From positions 5,952,001 through 6,016,000 of the forward strand of contig NW_025408668.1 of assembly GCF_020360975.1 (NCBI RefSeq): DNA of 64,000 bases, written 5' to 3'. Shown here piece after piece: positions 32,529 to 44,300 of the stretch. The notes beneath the pieces are model-generated. The model did not search any database and had not been told where the DNA came from. It saw only the letters and a list, made by a program, of their open reading frames with translations. Source of the DNA: Hirsutella rhossiliensis. Lineage: Eukaryota > Ascomycota > Sordariomycetes > Hypocreales > Ophiocordycipitaceae. The position numbers and the translations under genes were made by a program. Within the stretch, counting starts at the first letter, position 1. Every line of letters begins with the position of its first letter.

Positions 32529-32757
32529 GTAAGAAACCCCGAGGTGCCGCACGAGAACACTATGGCTGCCATGATGGCCTCCCAATCATCACGCTCGATT
32601 ACGGACGATTTCGATCCATTGCGATTTCGTTCACGGGCTGCCGGATTGGAGTTGGCCCTCTCATTGCCGGACCGCCCCGTCTCCCCAACTGCCCGCCTGC
32701 CCCCATCGACGACTCCTCGTCGTGCGAAATAAACGCTGACCTGTTCCTCTCCTCCAG
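32529..32757 (+). promoter_or_regulatory. Probable 5'-UTR intron of RPS8
   Basis: A GTAAGA donor at 32529, a CTGAC branch near 32736 and a pyrimidine-rich CAG acceptor at 32755-32757 lie just before the RPS8 ATG (32769). The 229 nt contain several ATGs (32562, 32571, 32574) that would be upstream starts if not removed. Leader introns are frequent in fungal ribosomal-protein genes. Confidence 0.55.
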
Positions 32758-32768
32758 AGCTCGCAATC

Positions 32769-33456
32769 ATGGGTATCTCGCGCGACTCCCGCCACAAGCG
32801 CTCCGCCTCCGGTGCCAAGCGCGCCTTCTACCGTGCGTAACAACTCGAAAGCCCGTATGCTTCCTTCTTTGGGACATACGTTCTGACCTTCTGCAACAGG
32901 GAAGAAGCGCGCTTTCGAAGCTGGTCGCCAGGGCGCCAATACCCGTATTGGCGCCAAGCGCATCCACACTGTTCGCACCCGCGGCGGCAACCACAAGTAC
33001 CGCGCCCTCCGCCTCGACTCGGGCAACTTCGCCTGGGCCTCCGAGGGCTGCACGCGCAAGACCCGTGTCATTGCCGTCGCCTACCACCCTTCCAACAACG
33101 AGCTTGTCCGAACCAACACCCTGACCCGCAGCGCCGTCGTCCAAGTCGACGCCGCTCCCTTCCGTCAGTGGTTCGAGGCCCACTACGGCCAGAGCATCGG
33201 CCGCAGACGTCAAAAGGCCCAGGCTGTCAAGGAGGGCAAGGTCGAGGAGGAGGTCAAGAAGAGCAAGTCGGTCGAGAAAAAACAGGCTGCCAGACACGCC
33301 GCTTCGGGCAAGGTCGACGCCGCCCTCGAGAAACAATTCGAGGCCGGTCGTCTGTTCGCCATCATCGCCAGCCGTCCCGGCCAGTCGGGCCGCTGCGATG
33401 GCTACATCCTGGAGGGCGAGGAACTTGCATTCTACCAGCGCAAGCTGCACAAGTAA
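32769..33456 (+). CDS. RPS8: 40S ribosomal protein S8 (eS8)
   Basis: Two coding exons, 32769-32832 and 32900-33456, 206 residues, the usual length. The start MGISRDSRHKRSASGAKRAFYRKKR is split by an intron inside the codon for Arg22. The rest is typical eS8: NTRIGAKRIHTVRTRGGNHK, ALRLDSGNFAWASEGCTRKT, RVIAVAYHPSNNELVRTNTL and a C-terminus ending GEELAFYQRKLHK. eS8 is a structural protein of the small subunit near the base of the body. A second intron probably lies in the leader. Confidence 0.97.
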
Positions 33457-34044
33457 GCGGAGGCAGGGTGGTCGGTGGTTGTCGGCCTTCTCGGCATGGT
33501 GTTATACGGTTTTCTCGTGGTCTTGTCTTAGTTCAGGGCATCAAGAGCTTCACGTCGGAATGGGGCCCCAGGGAATTGCAAAATAAATCTCATACAATGA
33601 GGATTCGTGACCATGGCATTTTATCTGGCTTGGGCGATCCGTTGACTTCTTTGCGCAATGTCTCGCCAAAGCAAGCGGCACAGGCAGGCATCTAACACGT
33701 CACCGCGCCGTGAAAACAAGTCCTTTTGTTTTGCGGATTCAATCTTCTTCCAAGACACCAGACATACACCTGTACGTCATTTCATTCTTCTTTCCCACGT
33801 TTAAACTTCCCCTGGTCGCGCAACAGCCCGCCTTCTGTCCGCCGTCAAAGCCCACCACCCAGAACATGCTGCGCTAGATCATACAGCTAACCCAAGTCTT
33901 GGATCAGGAGGGGGAGAATGAAACATGGAGAGAAGAAATCGGCAAAGGGCCCCAATGGAATAATTTGTACGCGAATGTTTCGATAGGAGTACAAGTCAGT
34001 TACTTTCTGCGTGGCCCAAGACGTGAAGGGATTTATCTGCAATG
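33457..34044. other. Convergent 3' region between RPS8 and the Rab GAP gene
   Basis: About 590 bp of presumed 3' UTRs; nothing else recognised. Confidence 0.4.
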
Positions 34045-36945
34045 TTACGCAAATTGGCGCCTGAGATCAGACCATTTACGAGTAAGCGTCTCGTGTTGGG
34101 AGTTGATCTGCGAGCAGAGTTAGCATTGGCCCAAGGTCTGATAAATGTGCATCCAGCTCGTCTTACCTCGGCGTACTGCATCTTGGTTTGGACCAGTTCT
34201 TCTTCCAATTCCGCCATCTCTTTTTCCAGCTTCTGATTCTCAACGTGAACGTTTTCGTTTCGTTTCATCAAGTCGTCCCTCTCCAGTTTCCACGACTCCT
34301 CGATCTCGGCCGGCTGCTTCTCAATCACCACCTTGAGCTCGCGAACTTGGCCCTTGAGGCTCTCGTTCTCGTCCCGGAGCTCTTCGTTGCTGACCTTGGT
34401 ATGGACTAGTTCCGTGGCCAGGGCGGCTTGCTCGCGGTCGCAAACCTCGACCCGCTCCTCGAGCTTTCGGACTTTGACGGCATAGCCTTGATTGGCAGCC
34501 CGAAGCTCCTGTAGCTCCATCTCCCGATCGCGCTCGGCCCTCGTTTTCTCCTCCCACTCAGCGGTGTATATTTTCAGGGTCTCGGGTGTCATTTTGACTT
34601 CACATGCGTCTCGGACGAACTGGTCTGCCCTATACACCTCCTTGTCCTGGCTTGAACTCGAGCTGCCGAAGAAGCCATTCTCGAGGAGACTCCCCTGACT
34701 CGGATCCTTGTCGATGTACACGTCGAAGAGCTTGTCCTTGAGATGAGTCGTGAGCTGCTGCATATCAGAGATACCAAGTAGCGTCGCAGCGTTCTTTTGC
34801 ATGAGAACAAGTCCGAACCGAAGGACTGCCGATAGGCCCTCAGAAAGAATCAGATCGTATATGCGAAGCACCAGCTGCAGCGGGAAGCGATACGCGAAGA
34901 GCGTCAGAAACCACTGCGTGGCGTATAGATGCGGCGAAATACCCCGTCGATGCAGATGGCAGTACAGCGCAGGCTCAATGTCTTCCAAGAGGCGTTCAAA
35001 CTGATACAAATGCATGTGTAGTCCGGGCATGTCCTGAACAAACAGGTCGCGCAAGTGATAGTGATTCATTAGACGAACGAGGAGACAGAAAGCCTCTTGC
35101 TCCGGCATCTGTGGTTAGGTCAGCATCTGGGCCAATTGGCTCGACATCGACACTCACATTGAACAGCAATGGCATGATTAGGAAGTTCATGCCTTGGGCG
35201 TAGCCGACGGCGTCGTCGTACAGAGCATAGGCTTTGCATACGCCAAATAGGCCCTCTTGAAGCCCGGCAGCGGCCGCATACTTGGAGTAGCTCGTGCGAG
35301 CGCCAAGATCGCGACGTATTGTCTTCTCCAGCTTCTGCAGCGCCGCGGCGGCCTCCTTGTCCTTTTTTTTTCGCTCTGCGGCTGCGGTCGCTTGCTCCTT
35401 TGCCCCGACCTCTGCGCTTTTGTCCACCTTCGGGGACGAGCTCCCGTTTGTGCCCGACTGTTCCGAGTGTACAGACGATGCCGAGGAAACTACCGCGTCA
35501 CCGCTCTGTGTGCTGAGGCTGCCATTGCTGATGGTGCTTGCCGTCGTGCTGTTGCTGTGCCGGTCCTTGTGCTTGTCTGTGCCTCGGGCGACAAGCTCTT
35601 GGTAAACTGACTCGAGACCCTCGTTGTTGCTTCGGGCCAGAACTTGCCAAATGACTCCACGAATAGCGTTCGGGATACCGATCGCAATTGCCTTGTTCAG
35701 TTCTTCAGCGCTCGTCCGTGCCACTGCTGCTGGACCCTCGTAAACAACGGATTGCCATAGGTCCCAGTCGACGCGAGTATCCGGCATCGCTGACGGACCA
35801 GCCTTGATACCCGATACCGTGCCCGGAGCCAGATCATCGTTGCGGCCGGGGACTGGCGAAGGAAGGGGTACCGGGACTTCTTCGCTTTGATTGACGAGGC
35901 CCAGAGCATCGCTGGCTTTGTCACTGTCTCCTCCCAGAGGCAATGTGCTGACTTCCTCCTGCATCCGTAATGCCTTGAATCGGTCTTTGAGGCTCTCGCG
36001 ATTCGAACCATTGGCGCCGTCCTCGTTCTCCTCCTCGAGTCTGCTCAACATCATTTCCGGATTGCTTGTCATGGTTGCAACAGAGCTCGCCGTGTTCCTT
36101 CGGGGGGAGGACTGCGTCGGGGGCGATGACTGGCTGTCCCTATCCTTAGTGCTTGAGGTATTTCGAGATAGCCACGAAAAGGGACTGGTGAGCTTTCGGG
36201 TCGGTGGGGGAGGATGGGCTGCTGGTGGTGGCGGGGAGGCGATTGCGGCCATTGACGGCGCGGAGCTCTTTGAGGGCGATTCTGCTGGAGGGGACCAGGG
36301 CATGGAAGGGAGGGCTCCGGTGATGCTATTTAGAGATAGCTTCTTGCCGGGCTGGTGGTCTTTGTCGGCAGGACTCTGGGGCTCTGCGGGAACATGAGCT
36401 TCCAGGTTCGGCAAAGGGGCAGTTCCACGTGGGCGGCCGGCAGAGAGACGGTTACCTTGAGTCTTGTCTGCTGCTTCGTCGTCCAGGTTGACATTGTCGA
36501 GATTCGAGGCGTCTGATATGCGGCTGGAGGGCGGCGACGATGGACGGCGGGACTGGCGCTTGGCCTGGGACTCGGCCGGGCTTGGCGGGTCGGCCTCGAT
36601 GGTGTGTGTTTCTGTGCTGTCCGTTTCGCCGGGGACTTGGCTCTTGGAGACGGTAACGGAGACGGCTCTTTTGGTCAGGGAGCGGACGGACACGGCGTCG
36701 ACGGCATCTTCAAACGAGTCGTGCTCCTCGACAGCCTGCCTCGTCAGCATTCAATTTGCAGCGCTACAGGGACACGTTCCGAGGCGCTGGCTGTCGTGCA
36801 ACTGCGGCGTCCAGTCAAGAAAGGGTGGGGGAGCGACGAGTTGTGAACGTACCATGTCCTCGTCTGCAGTCGACAGTCTCAGCTCGCCGTTGTTGTCCTG
36901 GGGCTCTTGCGCCAGCGACACGGCGTCGTCGCCCTGCTGCGACAT
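34045..36945 (-). CDS. GYP5: TBC-domain Rab GTPase-activating protein, GYP5-like
   Basis: Four exons: 36945-36853, 36735-35158, 35108-34167 and 34107-34045, 891 residues. Gyp5-type proteins stimulate GTP hydrolysis on Ypt1/Sec4 Rabs in ER-to-Golgi and polarised secretion. Residues 1 to about 370 are disordered and Ser/Pro-rich. The TBC domain runs about 385-680: IRGVIWQVLARS, a Ser/Thr-rich insertion, KTIRRDLGARTSY (Arg finger region), DDAVGYAQGMNFL (Gln finger) and, across the 49-nt intron at 35157-35109, MPEQEAFCLLVRLM. Residues about 740-890 form a coiled coil, as in Gyp5/Gyl1. The last 20-residue exon (INSQHETLTRKWSDLRRQFA) is confirmed by frame. Exon 1 ends DEDM and exon 2 opens AVEEHDSFEDAV. 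Confidence 0.88.
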
Positions 36946-39326
36946 TGCTCCCTCGATATCTCGCAGGGCTTCAAAGATGGTGTGAAGTTGGATGACCTCG
37001 GGCGGCAGCCATCAACGAGGGGAGCCTCGTGGCGCCAGAGCGGTCGTGACTAGAGGAGGAAGGGAGGCTCTCGATTATTGTGGATGGTGGGATGCCGATA
37101 TCGAGCGTGTCTGTGGTTGGAAAAGGATGCCGGTGCTGAGCACAATCGAGTTGCTCGTCGCCTTGGGGCCTCTGTCAGATGGTTCTCGAGGGAGGGCGCG
37201 AAGAGGGGCTGGTGGCGGGCGGGAACCGGCGTCGAGTCTGCTGTTCGTGACGACGAGACGATCTGTGATTAGGGGCACGCGCCGTGGGCCTCGACGCAGC
37301 ATGAGAGGTTATTTTTGACGTTTGTTCATTATTTACAATGGAGAGGGACTTTGTTTGCCGCTGGCCACCAGGAACCGCGAAACAACGGGTGTTGGGTGGG
37401 GTTCCAGCGGCACCAGGTACGTACCCACAGTGGCGCGTTGGCTGGCTGTCCGGCAACAACACTCCGTGCTACGTGTGGCGAGGCGGCACTTTACTGGTGA
37501 AAGGCACCTGCCCGCGAGAGCAGGTGCTTGCCTCAGCAGCCCTACCAGTAGATTCCAGCACAGTATCAAGAATGAGAGGCTCTATTTCCTACTGTATTCG
37601 AGGCATCAACATGCCTTGGAGCGATCTACTAGTGCCGAGGCAGTAAGGTAGTTTTGCACAGTATGTACTTGGGGAGGCGCCTACTGCCACCCAGGCGAGC
37701 ACTGCCCTGCGTGATGCAGCGTCTGCGCCGTTCCTCTCACCCGTAGGGCACCGCCAGGGGCCACCCTCGCCGAGGCGCAGCCTTGCGTCCCTGCCTCGCA
37801 GTACCTACTTGTACATGTACTGCACTGATTATCTGGTCTTTTGAAGCCAGCTTGAGGTGCAGGCTGCACGAGACAAAAACAACCCCCCTCGTCGTCTTCG
37901 GCAAGGAGACCGTCTGCTCATGTCAGGGGGCTCAGGGGCCATTGCCGCCACTGTCCAGCCAAGCTTGTACATAACCGACTTCTCCCTCGACCCCCTTTTT
38001 TTTGGCCCGGCGCGCGAGGAATGCACTTTGACAACGGTTGTCGCTCCTATTCGTCCCACGGGCTGATGGAACAATGCGTGTTCCTCCACAACCAGACTCT
38101 GCCCTGCTCAGTCCGCGTCTCATGATGGCCCGTGTAGTGAACCCAGATTTCACACTGTTTCGTGCTGCACTGTACTGTACGCTCCGCGCGGGCTGCATCT
38201 ATTTAAAGTAAGAGTACGGATAGCAGTGGAACGTCGACGCACTCAAGGAACATGCTTTATCCTTCGGAAATAAGCGTGGGAGAGGCCGCCTAATCGTAGC
38301 CTCTACCAAGCATTTAAGCAAACCGTTTCTGCTCAGCCTCGCGGAATTAATGCCTGGAAAATCCGTGTCGATCAATGCGAAGGCCGTCCTTCTGGCAATG
38401 TTCGGACGACTGGCGGCGCTAGAAGAGGACCCTTTGGCAAAAGCACAACGTTGTATAGCTTCGTGACATCGAGAACCCAATTCGACGCCACCAAGGATTA
38501 TGATAATGCCGGTTTACAGCAGCCCGGATGCGCTTATTATCAGCGGCCGTCGTTTCACCTCGCAGACGTACTGTGGTGGATATCAGGCATGCGGCGAAAC
38601 CGGTGCTGGGTACTTCCTGACTTGGGTTCGCTCTCAGGTACCTAGGTACCTAGTTAGATGGGGAGCTGTGTGTAACTACCCCCCCCCCCCCCCCTTTCGC
38701 CGCCTGGTCTATTAGTATCAGTTCTCTTCAGCGCGTCATCCAGAAGACTTGCTCCTGAACTTATTGGAACGCGGCTTGTATCCGTCCTTGATTCACGGAT
38801 CATAACTCAAAAGCGCCCCGGTAGGCGTCAACCCGCGAAAACTCCGCCGACGGACTATGCATGCTACATGTAGGCGGCGAAAATCAACGTCACGCAAGCA
38901 TGCTCGAGGCGTGGAAACGGCGGAAGCCACGGGTGGTAAATATTTGGTCTTGCGTGCAAAGTACGGACTGTATGGTAGTTGAGCAGCAACGTGGCACTTG
39001 CAGCCAAAGGTCTCGGTTGCTGCTCGGATTAGACGCAGAATCCGTCCTCGCGAACATAGGCACTGTACGTACTCTGTACAGCACTCGAAGGCACAAAGTC
39101 GGAACCTGCACGAGGTATGCGCGGAGTTGAGCATGCAGCTGTGGGAGTGGCATGCAGCCGCGTCAAAGTTGACCCGAGGCGCGCCCGCTCCTCATAGTGG
39201 GGGCTGCGTGCGGGACTAGCTTACCTAAACACAGCGTCGACGACCAGTGCTCCGTGAAGCACCCCCTACCACCGCACTAACAAATTCACCGTGAGGTCAT
39301 GGAGCACTGGCAGCTAGTCGCTGCTA
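36946..39326. other. Gene-free spacer upstream of the Tc1-like element
   Basis: About 2.4 kb. The left part holds the Rab GAP promoter. Further right are GGTACCTA repeats (about 38636-38655), a poly-C run (about 38678-38694), and a perfect 10-bp inverted repeat CCAGTGCTCC / GGAGCACTGG at 39243-39252 and 39301-39310. No coding signal is seen. Confidence 0.45.
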
Positions 39327-39352
39327 CAGTGGGGACAAAAGTTCCGGTCAAT
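39327..39352 (+). repeat. 5' terminal inverted repeat of the Tc1/mariner element
   Basis: Starts CAGTGGGGACAAAAG directly after a TA and shares the core AAAGTTCCGGTCAAT with the 3' end in inverted orientation. Confidence 0.8.
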
Positions 39353-39423
39353 GACGCTAGCGCGTCGCGTACGCGCTCCCACATTCCAACCCTTCCTCTT
39401 CAAATCACCATCATGCCTTCAAA

Positions 39424-40534
39424 ATGAGCCCAATTACGCCCAAAAAACACTGGAGCCCTCATAAGAGGACGAAGATTGTGACCCTCTTTGATTGCGGCTT
39501 CTCAGCTGCCCTCGTCGGCGTCAAAGAGGACGTTTCTCCTAGAGCTGTCTACGGAATCGTCAGGCGTTACAGGACACAGTCGAGTGCGAAATCTTTGCCG
39601 CGCTCTGGGAGACCCTCAAAGCTCAATGACACCCATAAAGATATATCTTTCGATGCATCGCGAAAGACCCTTTCATCTCGAATGCTCAGCTTCTTCGTGA
39701 GGCTTCTCTAGAGTGTTCTACACGTACTTTAACACGGTACCTTCGACACCATGGCATACAACATGTACGCGCTCTTCGACGTCCAAAATTAACAGAAGAA
39801 CATGCTGCAAAGAGGCTACAATTTGCACTACAATACCATCAAAAGCCAGCTTCCTTTTGGCATACATGGATTTTCTCTGATGAGACGTCAATCGCTCGTG
39901 GGGACGGCGAGAGACAGAAGTGGGTTTTGCAATTCAGTACGTCTTAATACCCTTACTTCAAAAATCCTCCTAATTGCAAAAAGGGGGATAGATTAAATCC
40001 GAAAAACGTACAAGCAAGAGGAAAACCTACTCGACATTCCCAGATGTTTTGGGGCGGCTTCTCCTTTAATCGGCGGACTTCTCTTACACCAATGCTAGGA
40101 GACCCCGACTCAGCCCGTGGTGGCGTTACTGCACGCCGTGTGCTCGAGACCTTACAAGAAAGCCTACCTACAATTGCAGAGCCAGGCTATACATTCGCCC
40201 AAGATAACGCCTCAACACATACGGCGGCCATTGTGCAGGCGTGGCTTGGCTGCTGGGTCGAAGAAAACAGGGTAGATTTGGTCGACTGGCCGCCATATTC
40301 ACCTGACCTAAACCCCATAGAAAACGTATGGAAGCTGCTTAAAGAGAGCATTATGGAGACTCACCTGAGCTCTCAGACCTTCCAAAGAACTATAGCTCCA
40401 AGCAGAAGCTCTGTTTTGCAGCGGTTGGAGCGTGGGAAGACCTTGAAGAGGATACCCTCAATCACCTAATAGAATCAATGCCTCGGCGCCTTCAAGCTGT
40501 TGTGGCTGCACGTGGCTGGTATACCAAATACTAG
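39424..40534 (+). pseudogene. Tc1-like DDE transposase, broken by two frameshifts and one nonsense codon
   Basis: Frame 1 from ATG 39424 gives the helix-turn-helix part (SPHKRTKIVTLFDCGFSAA, RPSKLND). A shift near 39645-39660 moves to frame 0, which reads AKDPFISNAQLLREA, EEHAAKRLQFAL and the first catalytic motif WIFSDET. A TAA at 39945-39947 interrupts this frame, which resumes with FKNPPNCKKGD, MFWGGF, the second Asp in FAQDNASTHT and YSPDLNPIENVW carrying the third acidic residue. A second shift near 40364 is needed to reach the usual C-terminus VESMPRRLQAV-like segment (here IESMPRRLQAVVAARGW) ending at TAG 40532-40534. Thirty-eight residues separate the second Asp from the Glu, against 34 in classic Tc1. 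Confidence 0.85.
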
Positions 40535-40665
40535 CCGAAACAACAATAATCTCCACTCAATTCTCTATATATTTATATCTTCGGCTTCATAATTGACCTT
40601 CATTTGGCAAAGTAATGTGCTGTTGAAAAGAGGGCTCTGATGCGGCGTTGTGGTGGGTGGGCCGG

Positions 40666-40688
40666 ATTGACCGGAACTTTGTCACCCC
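40666..40688 (-). repeat. 3' terminal inverted repeat of the Tc1/mariner element
   Basis: The reverse complement shares AAAGTTCCGGTCAAT with the 5' repeat, then GGGGTGAC against GGGGAC; a TA follows at 40689. Confidence 0.8.
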
Positions 40689-41355
40689 TAGGCACCCGCT
40701 CCACCACCGCCCGCCTATTACGCAAAGACCCACCCGACCATTCTGCCCGAACCTGCACTGAACGTGCGACCTGCAGAGCAAAGCACTTTCTTTCCCTCCC
40801 GTCACGCATCTTCTCTCCTCCACATCTCCGCCTCTTCCTCACACTGCCAGGTCTCCGCGCTCGCACGCATCCTCGTGAGTTCTGCACGAGGTCTATCTCG
40901 CCGGCATCGCCCGCTGCGCCCATTTGACGCTCAGGGAAGCTTGTCTTGAACGACCTGCACTCGTTCTCGAACTTTGTGTCCCAGCATCATCGGCGACCTG
41001 TTTCCCCCACCAACCACCCAGCTGCCTCGCCCTTTTCCGTCCTCCATCGCCCTGGTCTCTGGTATTTGAGGCTAGCTGCTCGTTTGGTCGGCCCGGACGA
41101 TCCATCTTTGTCAGAGCCCCCTGGTACCGCATCCCTCCCAAAGCGTTACGGGACGTCAACGCCCGCCATCGCAAGTTCTGCTCTTCCACCACGACCGAGG
41201 ACTGTGCGGCCATAGCATCGAATAAAAATCAAGGAGCTGTCCGGCAGAGGGCACTCCGCCTGTGCGAGCAACGTTGTCGCTCCGGCGGGTAGCCCGGCTG
41301 CAGTGGAGGGGGAGCTTCCTTTCGTTTTCGCGGCTAAGCCGCTTCGGCGCTCGCC
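40689..41355. other. Promoter and leader of TOM1
   Basis: 667 bp of C/T-rich sequence between the transposon end and the TOM1 ATG; no other gene seen. Confidence 0.45.
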
Positions 41356-44300
41356 ATGGGCAAAATCACGAAGACAATGCAAGCGAGGCATAAGGAGACT
41401 CTGGTAGGCTCCCCGGCTGATTCCTCCCACCATCCCGTCGTGATCACGGGTTGGAAGGCATCTCTCTCTTGGCTAACCGGAAACGCAAATAGTCTCCTTG
41501 GCTCCGAAATTACATTCAGACTACCTCGACGACTGCCTTGCCCCTCTTGCCAAAGCACCTTGCCAGCTTTCCGTCGAGATGGCCGTTCGGCCGCGGCGAT
41601 CTTTACCACTGGATCCCCCTCCTGAACCGCTTCGATGGCATTCTCGAGCAATTCTGCAAATCCTACCAGCTTCGCGAGGGTCCCCAACCGCGCGACTTTC
41701 GTTTGGACCTATTGCTGAACCGGAAGAATGAATCAATCTTGAGTGACGAGAGGCAATGGGATGAGAAGGAGCTCGTGGATCTTGGTTTTCCGTTGGATGG
41801 CGACAGAGTGCTCGTAGAGGCCGTCCTGCGATTCACCCGCATGCTTCTGGAGCACTGTGGTAACCGAAGCATCTACGCCAGCAGCGCCCACCTCAACGAC
41901 TTGCTCAACAGCACGTCTTTACCCATCATCATCGCCACGCTGGAGGTGGGCTCCGAGTTGGCACAGAGATATCAGGCCTCTGTCAAGCGCATCGGGAGTT
42001 CGTCGAGGCAAATCAGCGCGGCTCTGCTGGCAAATCACTACAACATCGACCTGGATCGAGTGCAGCAGTTGGCCTTGCCTTTTGTTAAGACCCCGATCAT
42101 CAGCCTCGCAGACTACACATCTTCCACGACCCCTGCCTCTGCCAAGGGCAAGGACAAGGCGCAGGCTGGTGGCAACAGGAACGCGACATCCATGCACGCC
42201 AACGATCTTGTTGCCGTGGCGGCGGCGGACGACAAGCGTTGGAAAGATTGGACAGATGTTAGAGTCTTCTACTACCCTCAAGACGTTTCGTCCAGTCCAG
42301 ATGCAACAGTCGACCACGGTCGCTCGTCTCTGCCGTCGACCCCCACTCCTCTGCGTCGAAGTTCGACCATGAATAACCAGCAGCATACCCCAAGACCGCG
42401 AAATGCTGCTGTGGATGATTCGTCGCCCATCGGACCCCGCACCCCGGCTGTCGCGGACGAGCATGCTCCCTCGGGTCAAAAGTCGGTTGACATTCCAAGA
42501 TCAGCCGTTGCCACGACGCCGATTTACGAGCTCGTCCATCGGTGTCCTGACGAGATGCTCCCTGCGGCCAAGTACGAACTGTTTCATCGGCTGCGTGTTG
42601 CCAAGGCCCTTGTGGAGTCGACCAAGGCGCGCCAGCAGATTCTGGCCATCCGCCTGCTCGCGATAACCAACTTGGCGTACATCCATACCGAGTCCAATTT
42701 CGTGGAGAAGGTCCTTCGCCAGGACATTGATGAGACTCGACGATACCAGCTTGTGTACCAGCTCGCCGAACTTATCCACCCATCGGCGGATGGCAAGACC
42801 GACGTGCCTTTGTGGCTGCAGTCCATCGCCCTGGCTTTGCTCGAGGCCGTCTCGGGATTCCACGCCAGGTGCCAAGACGTTTTGTCCGCCCTCAACGCCA
42901 ACGTGAATCACGGCATTCTGCTCTACGTCATTAGAAAAGCAGTTGCAGGCATGGCAGATGACAGCGTCGCCGACAACAGCGAACAGGTTACCGAGTCCGA
43001 CGAATGGCGGAACAATTTGTTCTCTCTGACACTTCACTTGTCCATGACTACTCGTGTCGGAAATGAGATGGTGTCTGCCGGTCTGATGGATATTCTTGTC
43101 GAGATACTCAGTCTTCGATCCAAGATTTCTCAACGCCACCATGCTATGGTCCTGGCCTTTCTTGATGGTCTCATTTGGACGTACCAGAATGCTTTCACTG
43201 CCTTCTTCAATGCTAGCGGTCTCGACACAGTCGCGAAACTGCTTGTGGACGCTGTCGGCGAGGCACAGGCATCGCTGAGCTCATCCAAGGGCATCAAGGC
43301 TGATCAGCAGTCGAGTGCGGTTGACTACGAAATTCCGTACTACCAGCAGCAGACCCTCAAATGGCTGCTCAAGTTCATCCATCACGTCATGTCCAACTCG
43401 TACACTTATAACGGAAACACGGACCGGCTCGTGCGAAACCTGGCTGAAAAGTCCGACTTGCTGCGCAGTTTGCGAGAGATCATGGAGGACAAGAAGAGCT
43501 TTGGCTCCGTGGTCTGGACAAACTCGGTCACCATTCTGAGCGACTTCATCAACAATGACCCAACAAGCTTCGTAGCCATCTCCGAATCTGGCATGATCAG
43601 GACCTATCTCGAAGCCATCACGGGCCGGCCAATTCCAGATGGCCATGGCGACGATCAGAAGAAGAAAGAGCGAGATGAGGCAGATGATGATGATTCTCCT
43701 GACGGCTCTGCCATCGCATCTCTCGTGGACCAAGATGAACGACCGCACCCTCCGCCAGAAGATGTCCTTCGGCAAGGTCGACGTAATCAGTTAGCCAAGG
43801 GGATCTTGGCCTCGCCAGAGGCTATCAACGTTGTCCCTCAGGTCTTGAACTCCATCTCTCTCAACAACACTGGGATGAAGCTGGTGGTCTCGTCGCGAGC
43901 CTTTGACAGCTTTTTTGAGATATTCGAGAGTCCTGCTCACGTCAAGTGCATGGACTTTGATGGTGAGCTCGCTCACAACGTTGGCGGTAGCTTCGACGAG
44001 CTTGCTCGTCACCACCCTCCTCTGCGGACATCAATCTCAAATGCCGTCATCGACATGGTCGCGAGGGTGCGCTTCCTTGGCCTGGAGAAAGCTCGCTCGT
44101 GCGGCTGGGGCGCAAAACTCTCAGTCACCGGCTCAAATGGCGAACTTCTCTCGGTTACTGAGAGTGGGAAGCTCGTGAACGCAAGCAAGATCCCGCCTCA
44201 AGCGCGAGAACATGCAGCCCCGGGTGACACCGATGTCGACATGTCTGACATAGTGTCGCCGGACGACTCGAAGACGGTCATCCGAGACGAGGATGCATCA

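Larger units (their letters stand above)
39327..40688 (+). mobile_element. Tc1/mariner-superfamily DNA transposon, non-autonomous relic
   Basis: 1362 bp bounded by inverted repeats (39327-39352 and 40666-40688) and flanked on both sides by TA (39325-39326 and 40689-40690), the target duplication made by this superfamily. One broken transposase fills the interior. The 3' repeat lacks the last few bases expected from the 5' end (CCCC followed at once by TA, where CCCCACTG would mirror the left end), so that end is slightly eroded. It sits between the GYP5-like and TOM1 genes, its right end 667 bp before the TOM1 start. Confidence 0.85.
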
